Shown here piece after piece: positions 52,297 to 64,000 of a stretch of 64,000 nt of DNA. The DNA is from Streptomyces sp. NBC_00663 (GTDB lineage Bacteria; Actinomycetota; Actinomycetes; Streptomycetales; Streptomycetaceae): contig NZ_CP109027.1 in assembly GCF_036226885.1 (NCBI RefSeq), positions 682,001 to 746,000 of the forward strand, in the 5' to 3' direction. The position numbers were made by a program, and so were the translations under genes. Under the pieces are notes generated by a model. That model made no database searches and had not been told where the DNA came from. It saw nothing but the letters and a program-made list of their open reading frames with translations. How positions within the stretch are numbered: position 1 is the first letter of the stretch; each line of letters opens with the position of its first letter.

Positions 52297-53664
52297 ATGG
52301 CCATCTCGGTCTTCGACCTCTTCTCGGTCGGCATCGGACCTTCGAGTTCACACACCGTGGGTCCGATGAGGGCGGCCCGTACCTTCGTCGTCCGCCTCGA
52401 CGAAGACGGCCTGCTCGCCCGAACCGCCTCGGTTCACGCCGAGTTGTACGGCTCCCTGGGCGCGACCGGCCATGGCCACGGCACACCGAAGGCGGTGCTG
52501 CTGGGCCTGGAGGGCCACGAGCCGCACACCGTCGACATCGTCCGGGCCGACCAGGACGTCGAACGGATCAAGAGCGGCGGACGGCTGTCTCTGCTGGGTG
52601 AGCGGGAGATCGCGTTCTCCTACGACGACGATCTGGTCCTGCACCGCCGCAAGACGCTCCCGTACCACGCCAACGGCATGACGCTGTGGGCGTTCGACGC
52701 CGACGGCACCGAACTCCTCTCCAAGACCTACTACTCGGTGGGCGGCGGCTTCGTCGTCGACGAGGACGCGGTCGGCGCGGACCGCATCAAGCTCGACGAC
52801 ACGGTCCTCAAATACCCCTTCCGTACCGGCGACGAACTCCTGCGCCTGACCAAGGAGACCGGCCTGTCGATCTCCGCGCTCATGCTGGAGAACGAACACG
52901 CCTGGCGCACCGAAGACGAGATCCGCTCCGGACTCATCGACATCTGGCGCGTCATGCAGGCCTGCGTGACGCGCGGCATGACCCGTGAAGGCATCCTGCC
53001 GGGCGGACTCAGGGTCAAACGCCGCGCCGCCGTCACGGCACGCCAACTCCGCGCGGAGGGCGACCCGCTGGCGCACGCCATGGAGTGGATCACCCTCTAC
53101 GCCATGGCCGTCAACGAGGAGAACGCCGCCGGCGGCCGGGTCGTGACCGCCCCGACGAACGGCGCGGCCGGCATCATCCCCGCCGTCCTGCACTACTACA
53201 TCAACTTCGTCCCCGGAGCCGACGAGGACGGCGTGGTCCGCTTCCTGCTGGCCGCCGGCGCGATCGGCATGCTCTTCAAGGAGAACGCCTCCATCTCCGG
53301 CGCCGAGGTCGGCTGCCAGGGCGAGGTGGGCTCCGCCTGCTCCATGGCGGCGGGCGCGCTGGCCGAAGTCCTCGGCGGCTCCCCCGAACAAGTCGAGAAC
53401 GCCGCCGAGATCGGCATGGAACACAACCTCGGCCTCACCTGCGACCCCGTCGGCGGACTCGTCCAGATCCCCTGCATCGAACGCAACGGAATGGCCGCCG
53501 TCAAAGCCGTCACCGCCGCCCGCATGGCCATGCGCGGCGACGGCTCCCACAAGGTCTCCCTCGACAAGGTCATCAAGACCATGAAGGAAACCGGCGCCGA
53601 CATGAGCGTCAAATACAAGGAGACCGCCCGCGGCGGACTCGCGGTGAACATCATCGAGTGCTGA
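52297..53664 (+). CDS. sdaA: L-serine ammonia-lyase (single chain)
   Basis: A 455-residue iron-sulfur L-serine deaminase that makes pyruvate and ammonia. Its beta-domain begins [20 protein letters not shown]. The alpha-domain has [30 protein letters not shown] and [18 protein letters not shown], which supply the cysteine ligands of the [4Fe-4S] cluster. It completes glycine-to-pyruvate conversion with glyA. A strong hairpin follows the stop. Confidence 0.94.
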   Translation: MAISVFDLFSVGIGPSSSHTVGPMRAARTFVVRLDEDGLLARTASVHAELYGSLGATGHGHGTPKAVLLGLEGHEPHTVDIVRADQDVERIKSGGRLSLLGEREIAFSYDDDLVLHRRKTLPYHANGMTLWAFDADGTELLSKTYYSVGGGFVVDEDAVGADRIKLDDTVLKYPFRTGDELLRLTKETGLSISALMLENEHAWRTEDEIRSGLIDIWRVMQACVTRGMTREGILPGGLRVKRRAAVTARQLRAEGDPLAHAMEWITLYAMAVNEENAAGGRVVTAPTNGAAGIIPAVLHYYINFVPGADEDGVVRFLLAAGAIGMLFKENASISGAEVGCQGEVGSACSMAAGALAEVLGGSPEQVENAAEIGMEHNLGLTCDPVGGLVQIPCIERNGMAAVKAVTAARMAMRGDGSHKVSLDKVIKTMKETGADMSVKYKETARGGLAVNIIEC

Positions 53665-53682
53665 ACGGACGGCGCTGTGGCA

Positions 53683-53726
53683 ACGGCCCGGTCCGCGGGG
53701 TTGGCGAACTCCGCGGGCCGGGCCGT
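53683..53726. terminator. bidirectional hairpin terminator
   Basis: ACGGCCCGGTCCGCGG and CCGCGGGCCGGGCCGT form a 16-base stem with one wobble/mismatch near its middle and a 12-base loop. It lies between the convergent sdaA and soxG stops. Confidence 0.75.
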
Positions 53727-53734
53727 ATCGGTGG

Positions 53735-54340
53735 TCAGACGTATTCCGTCGCCGCGTCGAGCAGCCAGTCCGCCAGATAGCCGGCGAAGGACGAGCGGAC
53801 CAACACCCAGAACCCGGCCCGGGGTTCGCCCCGGGCGACCAGGACGACCTGGGTGCGGCCGAGGGTCGTCTGGGCACAGCGTCCGGCACCGAAGGCGCGG
53901 GGGTGGAGGTCCAGCGCGCAGCCGTGGGCCAGGAGGTCACGGGCGCGGGGGCCGGTGACCAGGAGCGTGGTGCGCTGGGCGGAGACGTCGATGACGGAGA
54001 CGGGTTCGTCGCCCGCGGCCTCCCGGATGCCGCTCTCCAGGTCCCGGGCGGCGCCGGGAGGGGCGACCAGCAACCATTCGTCCGGGCCCAGCCAGAGCGC
54101 GGTCAACTCCCCCGCGCGGACCACGGTGTTGGGCTGAAGGGGCAGTTGGAGGTCGAGGGCGAGGCCCACGGCCTCCGCCGCCGCGCCCTTGGCGTCGAGA
54201 CGTACGTTCAGCTGGGTCAGGAAGGGGAGTTCGGCCAGCCGTATCGCACCGCCGGACGTCCGGGTCGCGGCGGCGAAGCGGTCCGCGGCGGGCGCCAGCG
54301 GGCTGCGGAGCGGGGCGGCGGTCAGGGTGGTCTCAGCCAT
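53735..54340 (-). CDS. soxG: sarcosine oxidase gamma subunit
   Basis: A 201-residue SoxG subunit of heterotetrameric sarcosine oxidase. RLAELPFLTQLNVRLDAKG and LWLGPDEWLLVAPPG near 82-97 are family patterns. FWVLVRSSFAGYLADWLLDA forms the end. The start overlaps the soxA stop by eight bases, indicating coupled translation. It is the last gene of the minus-strand operon. Confidence 0.87.
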   Translation of the reverse strand: MAETTLTAAPLRSPLAPAADRFAAATRTSGGAIRLAELPFLTQLNVRLDAKGAAAEAVGLALDLQLPLQPNTVVRAGELTALWLGPDEWLLVAPPGAARDLESGIREAAGDEPVSVIDVSAQRTTLLVTGPRARDLLAHGCALDLHPRAFGAGRCAQTTLGRTQVVLVARGEPRAGFWVLVRSSFAGYLADWLLDAATEYV

Positions 54341-57300
54341 CGCGGCGGGCTCCTTCGGGGTCGTAGAGGACGGGGCTCGCGACGGTCACCGGGACCAGCC
54401 GGTCGCCGACGGGGGCGTACAGGCGCTCGCCGATGCGGTCCCGGCCGCCCTTGATCAGGGCGAGTGCGAAGGTCCGGCCGAGGGCGGCACTGCGGTAGCT
54501 GCTGGTGACGTGGCCGAGCATCGGGACCGGCGGGGCCGGGAGCACGCTGTCGACGATCAGGTGGGTGCCTTCCGGGAGGAAGGTCCCCGGGTCCTCGGGG
54601 AGCAGACCGACCAGGTGTTTGCGGTCGGAGCGGACCGTGTCGGCGCGGGCGAAGGAGCGCTTGCCGATGAAGTCGGGCTTCTTCTTCGAGACGGCCCAAC
54701 TCATGCCCAGATCCTGGGGGGTGACGGTGCCGTCGGTGTCCTGGCCGATGATCGGGTAGCCCTTCTCGGCGCGCAGGACGTGCATCGTCTCGGTGCCGTA
54801 GGGGGTGATCCCGTACGGGGCGCCGGCCTCGTACAGGGCCTCCCAGAGGGCGCGGGCCGCCCAGGGCGACACGTTGATCTCGTAGGCGAGTTCGCCGGAG
54901 AAGCTGATCCGGCACACCCGTGCCTCGATGCCGGCGACGGTCGTCTCCCGCCAGGCCATGAACGGGAAGTCGTCGTTGGCCACGGCCAGTTGAGGCGCGA
55001 GCGAGCCGAGGACCGCGCGGGACTTCGGGCCGACCAGAGCGACGGTGGCCCACTGTTCGGTGACGGACGTGCAGTGGACCTTCAGCTCCGGCCACTCCGT
55101 CTGGAGCCACTCCTCCATCCAGTCCAGTACGGCGGCGGCGTTGCCGGTCGTGGTGGTGACCAGGAAGCGGTCCTGGTCGACGCGGATGACGGTGCCGTCG
55201 TCGAAGACCATGCCGTCCGGGCGGCACATGACGCCGTAGCGGATCATGCCGACCTTCAGGGTGCTCATCATGTTGGTGTAGAGCAGGTCGAGGAAGGTGC
55301 CGGCGTCCGGGCCCTGGACGTCGATCTTGCCGAGGGTGGAGGCGTCCATGAAGCCGACGCTGTCGCGGGTGGCGGCGCACTCGCGCAGGACGGCGGCCTC
55401 CATGTCCTCGCCGTCCTGGGGGTAGTACCAGGGGCGCTTCCACTGGCCGACGTTCTCGAAGAGGGCCCCGTGCTCGACGTGCCACTCGTGCAGGGCCGTG
55501 GTGCGGACCGGGTCGCTCAGGGCGCCCCGGTCGCGGCCGGCGAGGGCGGCGAAGGAGACCGGCGTGTAGGGCGGTCGGAAGGTGGTCGTGCCGAGCACCG
55601 ACAGGTCCACGCCGAGGAGTTCGGCGACGACACCGCTCGCGAGGACGCCCGAGGTCTTGCCCTGGTCGTTGGCGGTGCCCGCGGTCGTGTAGCGCTTGGT
55701 GTGCTCGACGGAGCGCATGCCGGCGCCGGTCGCGCGGGTCAGGTCGTCCACGGTGACGTCGCGCTGGAGGTCGACGAAGCGGGGGGCGCCTTCGCGGCCG
55801 GGGACGGTGAAGACCTGCATGGCCGGTGTCGGCTGCGGCCGCGCGGCCGGTTCCGGCAGGCTCGGCGGCTGCGGGGTGTATCCCTCCGCCTCGATGGCGC
55901 GGGCGCCCGCCGCCGCGCCCTGGGCGAGGACGCGGGCGACGTCGAACACGCCGCCCGCGCCGCCCGCGACCTCGACGGCCTGGCGGCAGGCGTCCGGGAC
56001 GAACGTGCCGAGTTCGGCGTCGTGGCGGAGCCTGCCGCCCGCCTGGCTGTAGAGGTGCGCGACCGGGTTCCAGCCGCCGGAGACGAGGAGCAGGTCGGCG
56101 GCGAACTCGCGTCGGCCGGTGGTCTCGCCGTACGGGGCGACGGCCACCGTGGTCAGGCGGGGGTCGCCTTCCGTGCCGGTGACGGCGTGGCCGGGCAGGA
56201 CCTCGATGCCGGCCGCCCTCGCGCGCTCGGCCCACTCCCCCGGTTCGGGGCGGGTGTCGACGATCGCCGTGACGTCGACGCCGGCCGCGGTGAGGTCCAG
56301 GGCGGCGGCGTAGGCGCTGTCGTTGGACGTGAACACCACCGCGTGACGCCCGGGCAGGACGCCGTAGCGGTTGGCGTAGGCGCGGGCCGAGGCGGCCAGC
56401 ATCACGCCGGGGCGGTCGTTGTCCGCGAAGGCCAGGGAGCGTTCGTGGGCGCCGGTGGCGAGGACGACCCGGCGGGCGCGGATGCGCCAGACGCGCTCGC
56501 GGGAGACGTCGGCGGGGGCGGCGGCGCCGAGGTGGTTCGTGCGGCGTTCCACGGCGAGGAGGTGGTTGTCGTCGTAGTAGCCGAAGACGGTGGTGCGGCG
56601 CAGGACGCGGACGTCGGGGGCCGCGTCGAGTGCTTCGGCGGTTCGCGCGACCCAGTCGAGGTGCTCGGCGGTGTTCAGGAGGCTGCCGCCGGGTTCGGGC
56701 TGGTCGTCGGCGAGGATGACGCGGGCGCCGGTGCGGGCGGCGGCGGTTGCCGCGGCGAGGCCGGCGGGGCCCGCGCCGACGATCAGGAGGTCGCAGTGGG
56801 CGTGTACGGCGTCGTAGCGGGCCGGGTCGGGTTCTGTGGCGAGGCGGCCCTGGCCGGGGAGGCTGGTGGCGACGAGGCCGTCGTAGAGCTCGATGGCCGG
56901 GGCGGGGAGCATCGGTTCGGGGAACGGGGCCTCTATCTGGACGACCGCGTTGGGTTCTTCGACGCCGGCCGAGAAGATGCCTCGGGGGCGGCCGAGTTTG
57001 ATGCTGGTTCCGGCCTCGATGACGCCGTTGGCGAGGAGGGCGGAGGCGAGGGTGTCGCCTTGTTTGGCCTGGTATTCGGTGCCGTCGAAGGTGAAGGTGA
57101 GGGTGGTCGTGCGGTCGATTCGGCCGCGGGTGGGGTGGCGGAAAGGCGGGTTCTCGCCCCCGCCGCCCCTACCCGTCCCATCCACCAGGGGCGCCGCCCC
57201 TTCGACCCCGCTGGGGGCTGCGCCCCCAGACCCCCGCTTCGGCCCCGAAAGGGCCTCGTCCTCAAACGCCGGACGGGCTGAGAGATGCGGGCCGGTGTCG

Positions 57301-57599
57301 AGAGGTACCGCAGGACTCGGTTCGACAGGTGCCGGGCGTTGTTCTCCCGCCCGGTACACCGTCAGCACCTCGTTCGTCGACGTGTCGCGGATCGCGTTGA
57401 ACCAGCGGCGGCAGCCCGCGGCGTGGGTCCAGCGTTCGGCGAAGGGGCCCTTCGGGTTGTCGCGGAAGAAGAGGTAGCGGGCCCATTCCTCGTCGGAGAG
57501 GGAGGCGGGGGTCTCCGGGTAGGGGACGTGGGCCTGGCCGCCGTAGTGGAACTCGGCCTCGTCGCGCGGTCCGCACCACGGGCAGGGGATGAGCAGCAT
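54333..57599 (-). CDS. soxA: SoxD-SoxA fusion: sarcosine oxidase delta and alpha subunits
   Basis: A continuous 1088-residue frame. Residues 1 to about 90 are the zinc-binding delta subunit (CPWCGPRDEAEF and HAAGCRRWFN). Residues about 106-139 are encoded by a dispersed repeat (57186-57282). From about 162 the alpha subunit begins: a Fer2-like domain lacking cysteines, an NAD-site LLIVGAGPAGLAAATAAARTG, FAD-binding segments and a C-terminal GcvT-like folate domain (GMRSVEHTKRY to QDLGMSWAVSKKK). In other species soxD and soxA are separate genes. Separate translation from an internal GTG or a true fusion are both possible. It acts in the four-subunit enzyme that oxidises sarcosine to glycine and methylene-THF. 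Confidence 0.85.
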   Translation of the reverse strand: MLLIPCPWCGPRDEAEFHYGGQAHVPYPETPASLSDEEWARYLFFRDNPKGPFAERWTHAAGCRRWFNAIRDTSTNEVLTVYRAGEQRPAPVEPSPAVPLDTGPHLSARPAFEDEALSGPKRGSGGAAPSGVEGAAPLVDGTGRGGGGENPPFRHPTRGRIDRTTTLTFTFDGTEYQAKQGDTLASALLANGVIEAGTSIKLGRPRGIFSAGVEEPNAVVQIEAPFPEPMLPAPAIELYDGLVATSLPGQGRLATEPDPARYDAVHAHCDLLIVGAGPAGLAAATAAARTGARVILADDQPEPGGSLLNTAEHLDWVARTAEALDAAPDVRVLRRTTVFGYYDDNHLLAVERRTNHLGAAAPADVSRERVWRIRARRVVLATGAHERSLAFADNDRPGVMLAASARAYANRYGVLPGRHAVVFTSNDSAYAAALDLTAAGVDVTAIVDTRPEPGEWAERARAAGIEVLPGHAVTGTEGDPRLTTVAVAPYGETTGRREFAADLLLVSGGWNPVAHLYSQAGGRLRHDAELGTFVPDACRQAVEVAGGAGGVFDVARVLAQGAAAGARAIEAEGYTPQPPSLPEPAARPQPTPAMQVFTVPGREGAPRFVDLQRDVTVDDLTRATGAGMRSVEHTKRYTTAGTANDQGKTSGVLASGVVAELLGVDLSVLGTTTFRPPYTPVSFAALAGRDRGALSDPVRTTALHEWHVEHGALFENVGQWKRPWYYPQDGEDMEAAVLRECAATRDSVGFMDASTLGKIDVQGPDAGTFLDLLYTNMMSTLKVGMIRYGVMCRPDGMVFDDGTVIRVDQDRFLVTTTTGNAAAVLDWMEEWLQTEWPELKVHCTSVTEQWATVALVGPKSRAVLGSLAPQLAVANDDFPFMAWRETTVAGIEARVCRISFSGELAYEINVSPWAARALWEALYEAGAPYGITPYGTETMHVLRAEKGYPIIGQDTDGTVTPQDLGMSWAVSKKKPDFIGKRSFARADTVRSDRKHLVGLLPEDPGTFLPEGTHLIVDSVLPAPPVPMLGHVTSSYRSAALGRTFALALIKGGRDRIGERLYAPVGDRLVPVTVASPVLYDPEGARRDG
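57186..57282. repeat. dispersed Streptomyces repeat inside soxDA
   Basis: This stretch contains hairpin CTGGGGGCTGCGCCCCCAG (57211-57229), a second hairpin with GGCCC/GGGCC arms (57241-57255), and CTCAAACGCCGGACGGGCTG (57261-57280). The last element is a sequence I recognise as widespread between genes in Streptomyces genomes. It is usually intergenic. Here it lies in frame within a coding sequence and encodes about 33 low-complexity residues such as ARPAFEDEALSGPKRG. Confidence 0.7.
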
Positions 57600-57623
57600 G
57601 TCGTTCGGCTCCCTTGAGGATCC

Positions 57624-58856
57624 CTAGTGGGCCACCGCGGCGGCGCCGTGCTCGTCGACGAGCGCGCCGGTGGTGAAACGGTCGAGCGAGAAGGGGGCGT
57701 TGAGGGGGTGAGGGGTGTCGTGGGCGATGGTGTGGGCGTAGACCCAGCCCACTCCAGGCGTCGCCTTGAAGCCGCCTGTGCCCCAGCCGCAGTTCAGGTA
57801 GAGGTTGTCCACCGGGCTCAGGCCCACTATCGGGGACGCGTCCGGGCTGACGTCGACGATGCCGCCCCAGGTGCGCAGGACGTGGGCGCGGGCGAAGACC
57901 GGGAAGAGTTCCAGGGCCGCCGACATCTGCTCCTCGATGATGTGGAAGGCGCCGCGCTGGGTGTACGAGTTGTACGCGTCGATGCCCGCGCCCATCACCA
58001 ACTCGCCCTTGTGGGCCTGGCTCACGTACACGTGGACCGCGTTGGACATGACCACCGTGGGGTGGACGGGTTCCAGGAGTTCGGAGACCAGGGCCTGCAA
58101 CGGGTGGCTCTGGAGCGGGAGTTCTATGCCTGCCATGGCGGCGAGGACGGAGGTGTGGCCCGCCGAGCACAGGGCTACCTTGCCGGCCGCGATCGGGCCG
58201 AGTGAGGTCTGGACGCCGACCACCTTCCCGCCGACCACGTCCAGCCCTGTGACCTCGCAGTTCTGGATGATGTCGATGCCTGCCGCGTCCGCCGAGCGGG
58301 CGAGGCCCCAGGCCACGTGGTCGTGTTTGGCGATGCCGGCGCGCGGCTGGTAGGTGGCTCCGAGAACCGGGTAGCGCACGTCCGGGGAGGTGTTGACGAT
58401 CGGGCAGACCTCGCGCACGCCGTCGGCGTCGAGCCACTCCGCGTCGACGCCGTTGAGGCGGTTGGCCTCGACGCGGCGCACGCTGTCGCGGACGTCCTGG
58501 AGGCTGTGGGCGAGGTTGAGGACGCCGCGCTGGCTGAAGAGGATGGGGTAGTCGAGGTCGTCCGCCAGGCCCTCCCAGAGTTTCAGCGCGTGCTCGTAGA
58601 TGCCCGCGCTCTCGTCCCAGAGGTAGTTGGAGCGGATGATCGTGGTGTTGCGGGCCATGTTGCCGCCCGCGAGCCAGCCCTTCTCCAGTACGGCGACGTT
58701 GGTGATGCCGTGGTTCTTCGCCAGATAGTGCGCGGTGGCCAGGCCGTGTCCGCCGCCGCCGACGATGACGACGTCGTAGGACCGCTTGGGGGCGGGGTTG
58801 CGCCACAACCAGTCGGGGTGCTCGGGGAGTTCGGCGCCGGGGGTGCGGGGGCTCAT
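57624..58856 (-). CDS. soxB: sarcosine oxidase beta subunit
   Basis: A 410-residue FAD/FMN-binding subunit of heterotetrameric sarcosine oxidase, the site of sarcosine oxidation. The FAD site is [20 protein letters not shown] (about 29-48). [16 protein letters not shown] contains the histidine that binds FMN covalently in known enzymes. [20 protein letters not shown] and [18 protein letters not shown] are C-terminal landmarks. It lies 24 bases before soxDA and 22 after folD. Confidence 0.92.
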   Translation of the reverse strand: MSPRTPGAELPEHPDWLWRNPAPKRSYDVVIVGGGGHGLATAHYLAKNHGITNVAVLEKGWLAGGNMARNTTIIRSNYLWDESAGIYEHALKLWEGLADDLDYPILFSQRGVLNLAHSLQDVRDSVRRVEANRLNGVDAEWLDADGVREVCPIVNTSPDVRYPVLGATYQPRAGIAKHDHVAWGLARSADAAGIDIIQNCEVTGLDVVGGKVVGVQTSLGPIAAGKVALCSAGHTSVLAAMAGIELPLQSHPLQALVSELLEPVHPTVVMSNAVHVYVSQAHKGELVMGAGIDAYNSYTQRGAFHIIEEQMSAALELFPVFARAHVLRTWGGIVDVSPDASPIVGLSPVDNLYLNCGWGTGGFKATPGVGWVYAHTIAHDTPHPLNAPFSLDRFTTGALVDEHGAAAVAH

Positions 58857-58878
58857 CGGATGTCTCCGTTCGGCACGT

Positions 58879-59739
58879 TCATACGGTGTTCGCGTTCCTC
58901 TCCGCGGCCTCGACGACGTTGGCGAGCAACATCGCCCGGGTCATGGGGCCGACCCCACCGGGCATCGGTGCGACCCATCCGGCCACCTGCCGGGCGTCCG
59001 GATGGATGTCACCGACCAGGCCCTGGTCGGTGCGGGTGATGCCGACGTCGAGGACCGCCGCGCCGGGGCGCAGCATGTCTGCCGTGATCAGGCCGGGTGA
59101 GCCCGCCGCCGCGACGACGATGTCCGCCTCCCGTACGTGCCAGGCGAGGCCCTTGGTGCCGGTGTGGCAGAGGGTGACCGTGGCGTTCTCGGAGCGGCGG
59201 GTGAGGAGCAGGCCGATCGGACGGCCGACCGTGATGCCGCGGCCGATCACGCAGACGCGGGCTCCGGCGAGGGGGACGTCATAGCGGCGCAGGAGTTCCA
59301 CGATGCCGCGCGGGGTGCACGGGAGTGGGGCGTCGACGCCGAGGACCAGGCGGCCGAGGTTGACGGGGTGCAGGCCGTCGGCGTCCTTGGCCGGGTCCAT
59401 GCGTTCCAGTACGGCGTTGGCGTCCAGGTGCTTCGGGAGCGGGAGTTGGACGATGTAGCCGGTGCAGGCGGGGTCGGCGTTGAGTGCGTCGATGACGTCC
59501 TCGACCTGACGCTGGGTCGCGTCGGCGGGCAGGTCGCGGCGGATGGAGGCGATGCCGACCTGTGCGCAGTCGCGGTGCTTTCCGCCGACGTAGGCACGGC
59601 TGCCGGGATCGTCGCCGACGAGGACGGTGCCGAGGCCGGGCGGGCGGCCGGTGAGGGCGGTCGACTTGGCCACGCGCTCGGCGAGTTCGCGGCGGATGTC
59701 GGCGGCGGTCGCCTTGCCGTCGAGCAGCTGTGCGGTCAT
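58879..59739 (-). CDS. folD: methylenetetrahydrofolate dehydrogenase/cyclohydrolase
   Basis: A 286-residue bifunctional FolD that oxidises 5,10-methylene-THF to methenyl-THF and hydrolyses it to 10-formyl-THF. The catalytic lysine is in [27 protein letters not shown] is the nucleotide-binding turn, and the end motif is [21 protein letters not shown] 59739 follows GAGGGAAG and begins 13 bases after the upstream stop. In this operon it handles methylene-THF released by the dimethylglycine and sarcosine oxidases and passes formyl-THF to PurU. Confidence 0.93.
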   Translation of the reverse strand: MTAQLLDGKATAADIRRELAERVAKSTALTGRPPGLGTVLVGDDPGSRAYVGGKHRDCAQVGIASIRRDLPADATQRQVEDVIDALNADPACTGYIVQLPLPKHLDANAVLERMDPAKDADGLHPVNLGRLVLGVDAPLPCTPRGIVELLRRYDVPLAGARVCVIGRGITVGRPIGLLLTRRSENATVTLCHTGTKGLAWHVREADIVVAAAGSPGLITADMLRPGAAVLDVGITRTDQGLVGDIHPDARQVAGWVAPMPGGVGPMTRAMLLANVVEAAERNANTV

Positions 59740-59752
59740 CGTCTTCCCTCGG

Positions 59753-62206
<2,454 letters not shown>

Positions 62207-62209
62207 TCA

Positions 62210-62245
62210 GTTGCTTTCTACGCAACGTGATTCAGGTTGCGCAAC
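62210..62245 (-). promoter_or_regulatory. GTTGC repeat motif before dimethylglycine gene
   Basis: Read on the minus strand: GTTGC (62245-62241), 14 bases, GTTGC (62226-62222), 7 bases, GCAAC (62214-62210). It includes two palindromes, GTTGCGCAAC (62236-62245) and GTTGC-N7-GCAAC (62210-62226). It ends 18 bases before the ATG. The purU operon has the same layout. Confidence 0.55.
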
Positions 62246-62318
62246 TCAATGTGCCTGTCCCGCAGGTGGGTGTCAAGAGCCCGGTGACGTGCGGAAACGC
62301 GGCACGGAAAACAGGAAT

Positions 62319-62359
62319 GCCCGGTGGGCGGCGCACGTCCTGCGCGCCGCCCACCGGGC
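62319..62359 (-). terminator. hairpin terminator of betaine transporter operon
   Basis: GCCCGGTGGGCGGCGC and GCGCCGCCCACCGGGC form a 16-pair stem with a 9-base loop. It starts 13 bases past the stop of the binding-protein gene and separates it from the dimethylglycine operon promoter. Confidence 0.8.
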
Positions 62360-62372
62360 ATCCGTCAAGGAG

Positions 62373-63332
62373 TTACTTGATCCAGGCGTCCACCTTGGCG
62401 CGGTTGGCCTCGACCCACTTCTTCGCCGCCGCCTCGGGCGTCATCTTGTCCACGGCGATGTACTTCGCGACGGTGTTCTGGTCGTCGTTGGTCCAGTTGA
62501 AGTTCTTCACCAGGTCATAGGCGGGGCTGCCGGACTTGGCGAACTTGGCGCTCACTATCTTGTCCAGGTCGTACTCGGGATAGTCGCAGGCGACCTTCTC
62601 CGCGTCGGCGTCACAGCCGTCCTTGTAGGCCGGCAGCGCGACCTTCTTCAGCGGCACCTCGGACAGGAACCACTGCGGCTCGTAGAAGTAGCCGATCACC
62701 CATTCCTTGTTCTTCTCCGCCTTGCGGAAGGCCTGGATGAGCGCGGTCTCGCTGCCCGCGTACACCACCTTGAAGTCCAGCTTCAGGTTCTTCACCAGCG
62801 CCTCGTCGTTGGTGACGTACGAGGGGTCGCCGTCGAGGAGCTGGCCCTTGCCCCCCGACTCGGAGGTCTTGAACTTCGCCGCGTACTTGTCGAGGTTCTT
62901 GTAGTCGAGGATGTCGGGGTGGGCCTTCGCCAGCCACGGCGGCACGTACCAGCCGATGATGCCCTTGTTGCCGGTGGAACCGGCCTCCACGGCGGTCTTC
63001 TGGTCGGTGATGTACTTCTTCTTCAGGTCGGGATGGCCCCAGTTCTCCAGGACGGCGTCGACCTCGCCGGTCCCGAAGCCCTGCCAGGCGATCTCCTCCT
63101 TGAGGTCCTTGGAGTCGACCTTGCACTTGAGGTCGTTCTCCGCGACGTACGCGACGACGGCCGCGTCCGCCTCGTAACCCACCCACGGGTTGACCGCGAG
63201 GTTGAAGGTGCCGCACTTGCCGGACTCGCCCGAACCGGCGCTGTCGTCGCCGACCTTCGCGCCGCCGCAGGCGGTGAGGGCCAGGCCCAGGACCGCTGCG
63301 CCGGCCGCTCCGGCTCGCCAGTGTCTTGCCAT
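62373..63332 (-). CDS. glycine betaine ABC substrate-binding lipoprotein
   Basis: A 319-residue OpuAC-like binding protein. The signal has core AAVLGLALTACGG, with the lipidated cysteine near residue 18. Aromatic segments NPWVGYEA, ENWGHPD, IGWYVPPWLAKAHPDI and YFYEPQWFLSE probably form the aromatic cage for the trimethylammonium group. Ligand assignment to glycine betaine or proline betaine is likely from context, since dimethylglycine genes adjoin. ATG 63332 is preceded by AAGGAG. The permease gene ends 13 bases upstream. Confidence 0.88.
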   Translation of the reverse strand: MARHWRAGAAGAAVLGLALTACGGAKVGDDSAGSGESGKCGTFNLAVNPWVGYEADAAVVAYVAENDLKCKVDSKDLKEEIAWQGFGTGEVDAVLENWGHPDLKKKYITDQKTAVEAGSTGNKGIIGWYVPPWLAKAHPDILDYKNLDKYAAKFKTSESGGKGQLLDGDPSYVTNDEALVKNLKLDFKVVYAGSETALIQAFRKAEKNKEWVIGYFYEPQWFLSEVPLKKVALPAYKDGCDADAEKVACDYPEYDLDKIVSAKFAKSGSPAYDLVKNFNWTNDDQNTVAKYIAVDKMTPEAAAKKWVEANRAKVDAWIK

Positions 63333-63345
63333 GGTGTGGTGCTCC

Positions 63346-64000
63346 TTATGCGCTGGTGCGGCGAGCCGCCGCCTGAGTGATCCGGTCGAACATGACACCG
63401 AGCAGCACGATGGCGAGCCCGGCCGCCAGGCCCTTGCCGTACAGCTGTCCCTGGGAGAAGCCGGCCACGACGTCGTAGCCGAGGGCGCCCGCGCCCACCA
63501 GGCCGCCCACCACGACCATCGACAGCACGTAGATCAGGCCCTGGTTGGTGGCGAGGGTCAGCGCGCTGCGGGCCATCGGCAGCTGGACCTTGGTGATGAT
63601 CTGCCAGGTGTTGCAGCCCGCGGCGGTGGCCGCCTCCACGGTGGTGGCGGGCACGTTCCGCACCCCGTCCGCGATGATCTTCATGGCGACGGGGGCGGCG
63701 TAGACGACGGCGGCGACGATCGCGGTGAAGCGGGTCGCGCCGAACAGCGCGAGGAACGGCACGAGATAGACGAACGGCGGCATGACCTGGGCCGCGTCCA
63801 GGGTCGGCCGCAGCACCCGGTCCACCAGGGCACTGCGGCCCATCCAGACGCCGAAGACGATGCCGAGCAGCATCACGAGCACCGTGGCGACGGCGGTGGA
63901 CGCCAGTGTCGTCATGCTGTCCGACCAGACGCCGGTGCCGACGAGCAGACCCACGCACACCGCGGTGGTGACTCCGGCCCGCCATCCGCCGAGGACGACG
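63346..64000 (-). CDS. glycine betaine ABC permease (partial)
   Basis: The C-terminal 217 residues of an OpuAB/ProW-type permease; the frame stays open to the end of the window, so its N-terminus is missing. Several membrane helices are visible. The ATPase-contact loop is GVRNVPATTVEAATAAGCNT, and QLPMARSALTLATNQGLIYV follows. It sits directly upstream of the binding-protein gene on the same strand; the ATPase gene is presumably beyond base 64000. Confidence 0.87.
   Translation of the reverse strand, partial: VVLGGWRAGVTTAVCVGLLVGTGVWSDSMTTLASTAVATVLVMLLGIVFGVWMGRSALVDRVLRPTLDAAQVMPPFVYLVPFLALFGATRFTAIVAAVVYAAPVAMKIIADGVRNVPATTVEAATAAGCNTWQIITKVQLPMARSALTLATNQGLIYVLSMVVVGGLVGAGALGYDVVAGFSQGQLYGKGLAAGLAIVLLGVMFDRITQAAARRTSA

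Overview
This window reads as chromosomal DNA of a Streptomyces or a very close relative. GC content and third-position GC are very high, most starts are ATG or GTG behind GGAGG-type ribosome sites, and operons are built from 4-base ATGA/GTGA overlaps. It also carries typical actinomycete families (GAF/PAS-SpoIIE phosphatases, DevS/DevR-type two-component systems, PPK2, nitrobindin) and a common Streptomyces dispersed repeat. I saw no tRNA, rRNA, CRISPR array, insertion sequence or prophage.

1-11543 is the most interesting part. A sequence that strongly resembles a Zur (zinc uptake regulator) operator precedes ten co-directional, mostly overlapping genes: an ATP-grasp ligase, a DUF4213/DUF364 protein, a cysteine-synthase-like PLP enzyme, an enolase-superfamily enzyme with dipeptide-epimerase features, an MFS exporter, a methyltransferase, and a complete Opp/Nik-type ABC importer (Tat lipoprotein, two permeases, fused double ATPase). 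I read this as a candidate zinc-responsive pathway that makes, exports and re-imports a small amino-acid-derived metal chelator. The transport layout parallels the staphylopine Cnt system, but the biosynthetic enzymes differ.

11600-35300 is mixed core and accessory content: a VOC protein, two hypotheticals, a TrpF-family protein, a P1 peptidase, a haloacid dehalogenase, a 1734-residue secreted protein with two GH43 domains, DUF1801, nitrobindin and DinB proteins, a vWA/HTH gene pair, GNAT and YceI proteins, an acetate-type sodium/solute symporter with its DUF485 partner divergent from a Tat-secreted beta-carbonic anhydrase, a secreted hypothetical, a propeller-like protein and PPK2.

35280-49970 looks like a hypoxia/dormancy island. 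It holds an ArsR regulator, a roadblock protein, flavohemoglobin, a DevS/DevR-like sensor kinase and response regulator, two pyridoxamine-oxidase-like proteins, a DoxX protein, a STAS protein, an Acg-like nitroreductase, an Rv1733c-like membrane protein and two SpoIIE phosphatases. Six 16-base inverted repeats of the form RGGGCC-N4-GRCCCT lie in its promoters and suggest one DevR/OsdR-type regulon.

50045-64000 is a one-carbon and glycine betaine module. purU-glyA-sdaA runs on the plus strand, facing a dimethylglycine oxidase/dehydrogenase-folD-soxB-soxDA-soxG operon on the minus strand. A glycine-betaine ABC transporter follows and runs off the window. Together these convert dimethylglycine through sarcosine, glycine and serine to pyruvate while managing the folate-bound carbons. 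soxD and soxA form one continuous reading frame through a dispersed repeat, and the two operon promoters share a GTTGC-N14-GTTGC-N7-GCA motif.
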